8,568 bases of DNA. Source: Roseiarcus sp035308145. GTDB lineage: Bacteria > Pseudomonadota > Alphaproteobacteria > Rhizobiales > Beijerinckiaceae. The notes under the pieces were generated by a model that ran no database searches, was not told the DNA's origin, and saw only the letters and a list, made by a program, of their open reading frames with translations. Both the position numbers and the translations under genes were made by a program. The first letter of the stretch is position 1. Each line of letters begins with the position of its first letter. Where the stretch lies: contig DATGHD010000069.1 of NCBI GenBank assembly GCA_035308145.1, positions 1 to 8,568 on the forward strand. The letters are read 5' to 3'. Shown one piece after another: positions 6,710 through 8,568 of this stretch.

Positions 6710-6800
6710 GCGCATCCAATTCTAGACTGATTGAAACGTCCAGGGGCTCTGAGCCTTTTCCAAGCAGCGACAAGATCCCGGTGGCGAGCGTTCACGTTGG

Positions 6801-6830
6801 AATGCGGAGCCCGCATTGCGTTTCCGCATT
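6801..6830. repeat. Alternative inverted repeats AATGCGG / CCGCATT
   Basis: AATGCGG (6801-6807) can pair with CCGCATT at 6811-6817 across a 3-nt loop, or, extended to AATGCGGA, with TCCGCATT at 6823-6830 across 14 nt. The two right arms are direct repeats 13 nt apart. The function is unknown; no U-tract follows, so it is not a standard terminator. Confidence 0.45.
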
Positions 6831-7073
6831 TGTGATGGTTCGTCGCATGCTCAAAGATTCAGCACCGCAGCAGGCCAGCGAGGAGCGCTTGCCGATCTTC
6901 ATTCTAACTGGCGCGAAGAGCCGCTGCAGTCGCGGCCCGACATTCGTATGGTTGCGGCTGGTCGAGCGCCTAACAACATCGGTGCAGACAGGGTGACCGT
7001 TCCTTCCGGGAAGAAGAAACTTAGGGGCGCCGAATACGACAATGATGCGTGTACGTATCACGGTAGGCTGTCG

Positions 7074-8165
7074 CTAAGTTTCTTCGAATAGATCGAGAGG
7101 GTTCTTGTCCGCCGCGCCGACTTTTGGCGGCCGAAAATTTGCCAAGGTTACCCCAACCAGCCGCACCCCCTTGCGCAAGGGAAAAACTGATCGGATCAAG
7201 CTCAAAGCGACCTCATGAAGGCGACCTCTGCTGTCAATTGGCAATTCCACCGTCCGGCTGCGCGTCGATTGCTGGAAGTCGGACCACTTGACTTTGACGG
7301 TTACGGCGCGACCCCGCGAGCCGGTCTTCTCGCACCACTCCCAAACGTCGTCGGCCATGGCTAGGACGCCGGCCTCGATCCGAGGCGGATCGATTAGGTC
7401 TTCGGGGAATGTTGTCTCTGAGCCTGATGATTTCCGCTCGCGATCGGGTTGGACCGGCCGATCATCGCGCCCCCGCGCGATTTCGAAATACCAAAGACCG
7501 GACTTCCCGAAATGCTCCTGCAAGAAGGCGAGCGTCTGGCGCCGCAGGTCGGTCCCAGTCTCGATGCCCAGCGCGTGCATCTTCGTCGCGGTCACCGGCC
7601 CGACGCCATGAAATCTCGCTACAGGGAGACCAGCCACGAACGTCTCTCCCTCCTCCGGCGTGATGGCGAACTGGCCGTTCGGCTTGCGCTGGTCTGACGC
7701 GAGCTTGGCGAGGAATTTATTGTAGGAAACGCCGGCCGAAGCCGTAAGTCCGGTCTCATTGAGGATGCGCGCCCTGATCTCCTTGGCGACCGCCCAAGCG
7801 GTCGGCGGCCCCTTCACGTTCTGGGTCACGTCGAGGTAGGCTTCGTCGAGTGAGAGAGGCTCGACTAGCGGCGTGTATTCGGCGAAGATTGTGCGAATCT
7901 GCTGCGAGACGTCGCGGTAGACCTCAAAACGAGGCAGTACAAACACCAACTCGGCGCATTTGCGCATCGCAGCGAGCGAGGGCATTGCAGACCGGACGCC
8001 GAACTGGCGCGCTTCATAGCTCGCGGCTGCAACAACGCCGCGCTTTGCGCCATGGCCGACGGCGACGGGCCGCCCCCTCAAAGCCGGATTGTCGCGCTGT
8101 TCGACCGACGCGTAGAAAGCGTCCATGTCGATGTGAACAATCTTCCGGCCAGACGGCTCGTGCAT
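7074..8165 (-). CDS. dinB: DNA polymerase IV (DinB), Y-family translesion polymerase
   Basis: A 363-residue error-prone polymerase that extends past damaged template bases. Seen: HIDMDAFYASVEQRD (11-25) with metal ligand Asp13 and the steric-gate residue Phe17, the PVAVG and ARQFGVRSAMP segments of the fingers (33-62), SLDEAYLD (105-112) with Asp107 and Glu108, and SYNKFLAKLASDQRKPNGQF split across the palm. The helix-hairpin-helix FHGVGPVTATKMHALGI follows, then the little-finger region. The C terminus ends in NPLDLFEET, a plausible sliding-clamp peptide. The start at 8165 is chosen because the protein then begins a few residues before the conserved motif and downstream of a LexA-type box; ATG at 8177 is possible, and a GTG at 8234 would put the box inside the gene. 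No ribosome binding site precedes 8165. All catalytic residues are present, so it should be active and damage-inducible. Confidence 0.95.
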   Translation of the reverse strand: MHEPSGRKIVHIDMDAFYASVEQRDNPALRGRPVAVGHGAKRGVVAAASYEARQFGVRSAMPSLAAMRKCAELVFVLPRFEVYRDVSQQIRTIFAEYTPLVEPLSLDEAYLDVTQNVKGPPTAWAVAKEIRARILNETGLTASAGVSYNKFLAKLASDQRKPNGQFAITPEEGETFVAGLPVARFHGVGPVTATKMHALGIETGTDLRRQTLAFLQEHFGKSGLWYFEIARGRDDRPVQPDRERKSSGSETTFPEDLIDPPRIEAGVLAMADDVWEWCEKTGSRGRAVTVKVKWSDFQQSTRSRTVELPIDSRGRLHEVALSLIRSVFPLRKGVRLVGVTLANFRPPKVGAADKNPLDLFEET

Positions 8166-8187
8166 GATGGCGAGCATAGCCGATTCA

Positions 8188-8202
8188 GAACAGATGGCGA
8201 AC
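8188..8202 (-). promoter_or_regulatory. LexA (SOS) box of dinB
   Basis: Read on the minus strand: GTTC-GCCATCT-GTTC, the direct-repeat form known for alphaproteobacterial LexA. It ends 22 nt before the chosen dinB start. On the same strand TATGCT (8178-8173) is a candidate -10 with a weak TTCGCC -35 overlapping the box, so LexA bound here would block dinB transcription. Confidence 0.8.
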
Positions 8203-8321
8203 CGCGTACGCAAGACAGTGCTTAGGGGCTGCACTGCCCAAAGGCGACGATCTCGGAGGAAGACCAGCGCAGGCCTCCGCGACTACCGTCGCGCGGGAGC
8301 TGCGGCATGGCCCGCCGTGGC

Positions 8322-8350
8322 TTGACTTTGTTCTCTATATGTTCTCATAT
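8322..8350 (+). promoter_or_regulatory. Promoter of the divergent unknown gene
   Basis: TTGACT (8322-8327) matches 5 of 6 positions of a -35; after 17 nt comes TCATAT (8345-8350), a weak -10. The LexA-type box occupies the spacer. The predicted leader before the start codon at 8401 is roughly 45 nt. Confidence 0.65.
8330..8344 (+). promoter_or_regulatory. Second LexA (SOS) box, upstream of the unknown gene
   Basis: GTTC-TCTATAT-GTTC, again the alphaproteobacterial LexA direct repeat, with an A+T-rich spacer. It sits between the -35 and -10 of the plus-strand promoter, an ideal repressor position, and 71 to 57 nt before the start codon at 8401. Confidence 0.85.
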
Positions 8351-8400
8351 CGCTGCCTCGGCGGCCAGGGGACGGCCGCGTTGCTTTTGGAGGTCCCGCC

Positions 8401-8568
8401 ATGAATGTCGAGGAGCTGAAGGGCTATATACGTGACGCGTTGCAGGCGGGCGCTCAATTTCGCGGCGGCCTCCGCGCGCAGGTCGACGATCACCTGCCTG
8501 ACTGTTTCAACGACCCCGAAAATCTCGGCGCGGCGCAACTGCTCTGCGACCTCGCCGACGACATCGAC
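8401..8568 (+). CDS. Unrecognised protein under an SOS-type promoter, N-terminal part
   Basis: Fifty-six codons run to the right edge without a stop. The start ATG at 8401 has GGAGG 7 nt upstream (8389-8393). The visible protein is acidic and soluble-looking: it begins MNVEELKGYIRDALQ and contains DDHLPDCFNDPENLG and LLCDLADD, with two cysteines and no signal peptide, membrane segment or motif that I know. The predicted secondary structure would be mostly helical. It is divergent from dinB and has its own promoter with a LexA-type box, so expression is expected after DNA damage. No function is proposed. Confidence 0.8.
   Translation, partial: MNVEELKGYIRDALQAGAQFRGGLRAQVDDHLPDCFNDPENLGAAQLLCDLADDID

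Larger units (their letters stand above)
6680..7073. other. 394-nt gap between dinB and nadQ
   Basis: No convincing gene. Frames of about 90-105 codons exist on both strands but overlap each other, lack good ribosome binding sites and show no recognisable domain. It should contain the nadQ promoter: TAGAAT on the minus strand (6724-6719), 34 nt before the ribosome binding region, fits a -10, without a clear -35. It also holds the two inverted-repeat structures listed separately. No tRNA or clear terminator is seen. Confidence 0.6.

Noticed and set aside
6679..6996. Plus-strand frame of 105 codons in the dinB-nadQ gap
   Set aside because: It overlaps the nadQ start, has no good ribosome binding site and no recognisable domain, and competes with other frames of similar length on both strands, as expected in GC-rich DNA.
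6816..7091. Plus-strand frame of 91 codons running into the dinB 3' end
   Set aside because: No ribosome binding site, no recognised motif, and its tail is antisense to dinB. The minus-strand frame 6792-7061 is equally unsupported.
8166..8234. GTG start of dinB at 8234
   Set aside because: It would place the LexA-type box inside the coding sequence and add residues not typical of the family.
1..8568. CRISPR array, tRNA, rRNA or complete mobile element
   Set aside because: No regularly spaced repeats, cloverleaf or rRNA-like stretches, and no transposase or integrase frame were found on either strand.

Overview
GC-rich chromosomal DNA that fits an alphaproteobacterium, probably of the Hyphomicrobiales (Rhizobiales). 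Three things point there: a NadQ-type NAD regulator next to nadA-nadB, two SOS boxes of the alphaproteobacterial form GTTC-N7-GTTC, and the protein sequences themselves. A finer placement is not supported by the sequence alone.

Left block (1 to about 2614): a small catabolic-looking cluster. On the minus strand, an AGXT/SgaA-type class V aminotransferase (557-1762) is followed by the first 143 codons of a cyanuric acid hydrolase/barbiturase-family ring-opening amidohydrolase (1-431, cut by the window edge). Divergent from them is a GntR regulator with a FadR-type (FCD) C-terminal domain (1877-2614). The 114-bp divergent gap carries candidate operators. The cluster may process a nitrogen heterocycle, but its substrate cannot be read from the sequence.

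Junction (about 2615-2818): non-coding and lower in GC. It abuts a nadC whose homology stops abruptly near 2819, after about 111 codons. The C-terminal half of the enzyme is absent from the window. The left block therefore looks like inserted or rearranged DNA, or a mis-assembled join, next to an old nad operon.

Middle block (2735-6679, all minus strand): nadQ, nadA, nadB and nadC remnant, read right to left. nadQ overlaps nadA by 47 nt, nadA overlaps nadB in an ATGA, and nadC starts 3 nt after nadB. Two perfect TATACTC-N5-GAGTATA palindromes lie inside the last codons of nadQ, immediately before nadA, and one covers the nadA ribosome binding site. This is very likely the regulator's operator. 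NadA and NadB appear intact and would make quinolinate from aspartate and dihydroxyacetone phosphate. The next step needs a NadC encoded elsewhere.

Right block (6680-8568): a 394-nt gap without a convincing gene, then dinB (DNA polymerase IV, minus strand) and, divergent from it, the start of an unrecognised gene (8401 onward). Each has its own GTTC-N7-GTTC LexA-type box, so the unknown gene is a candidate new member of the SOS response.
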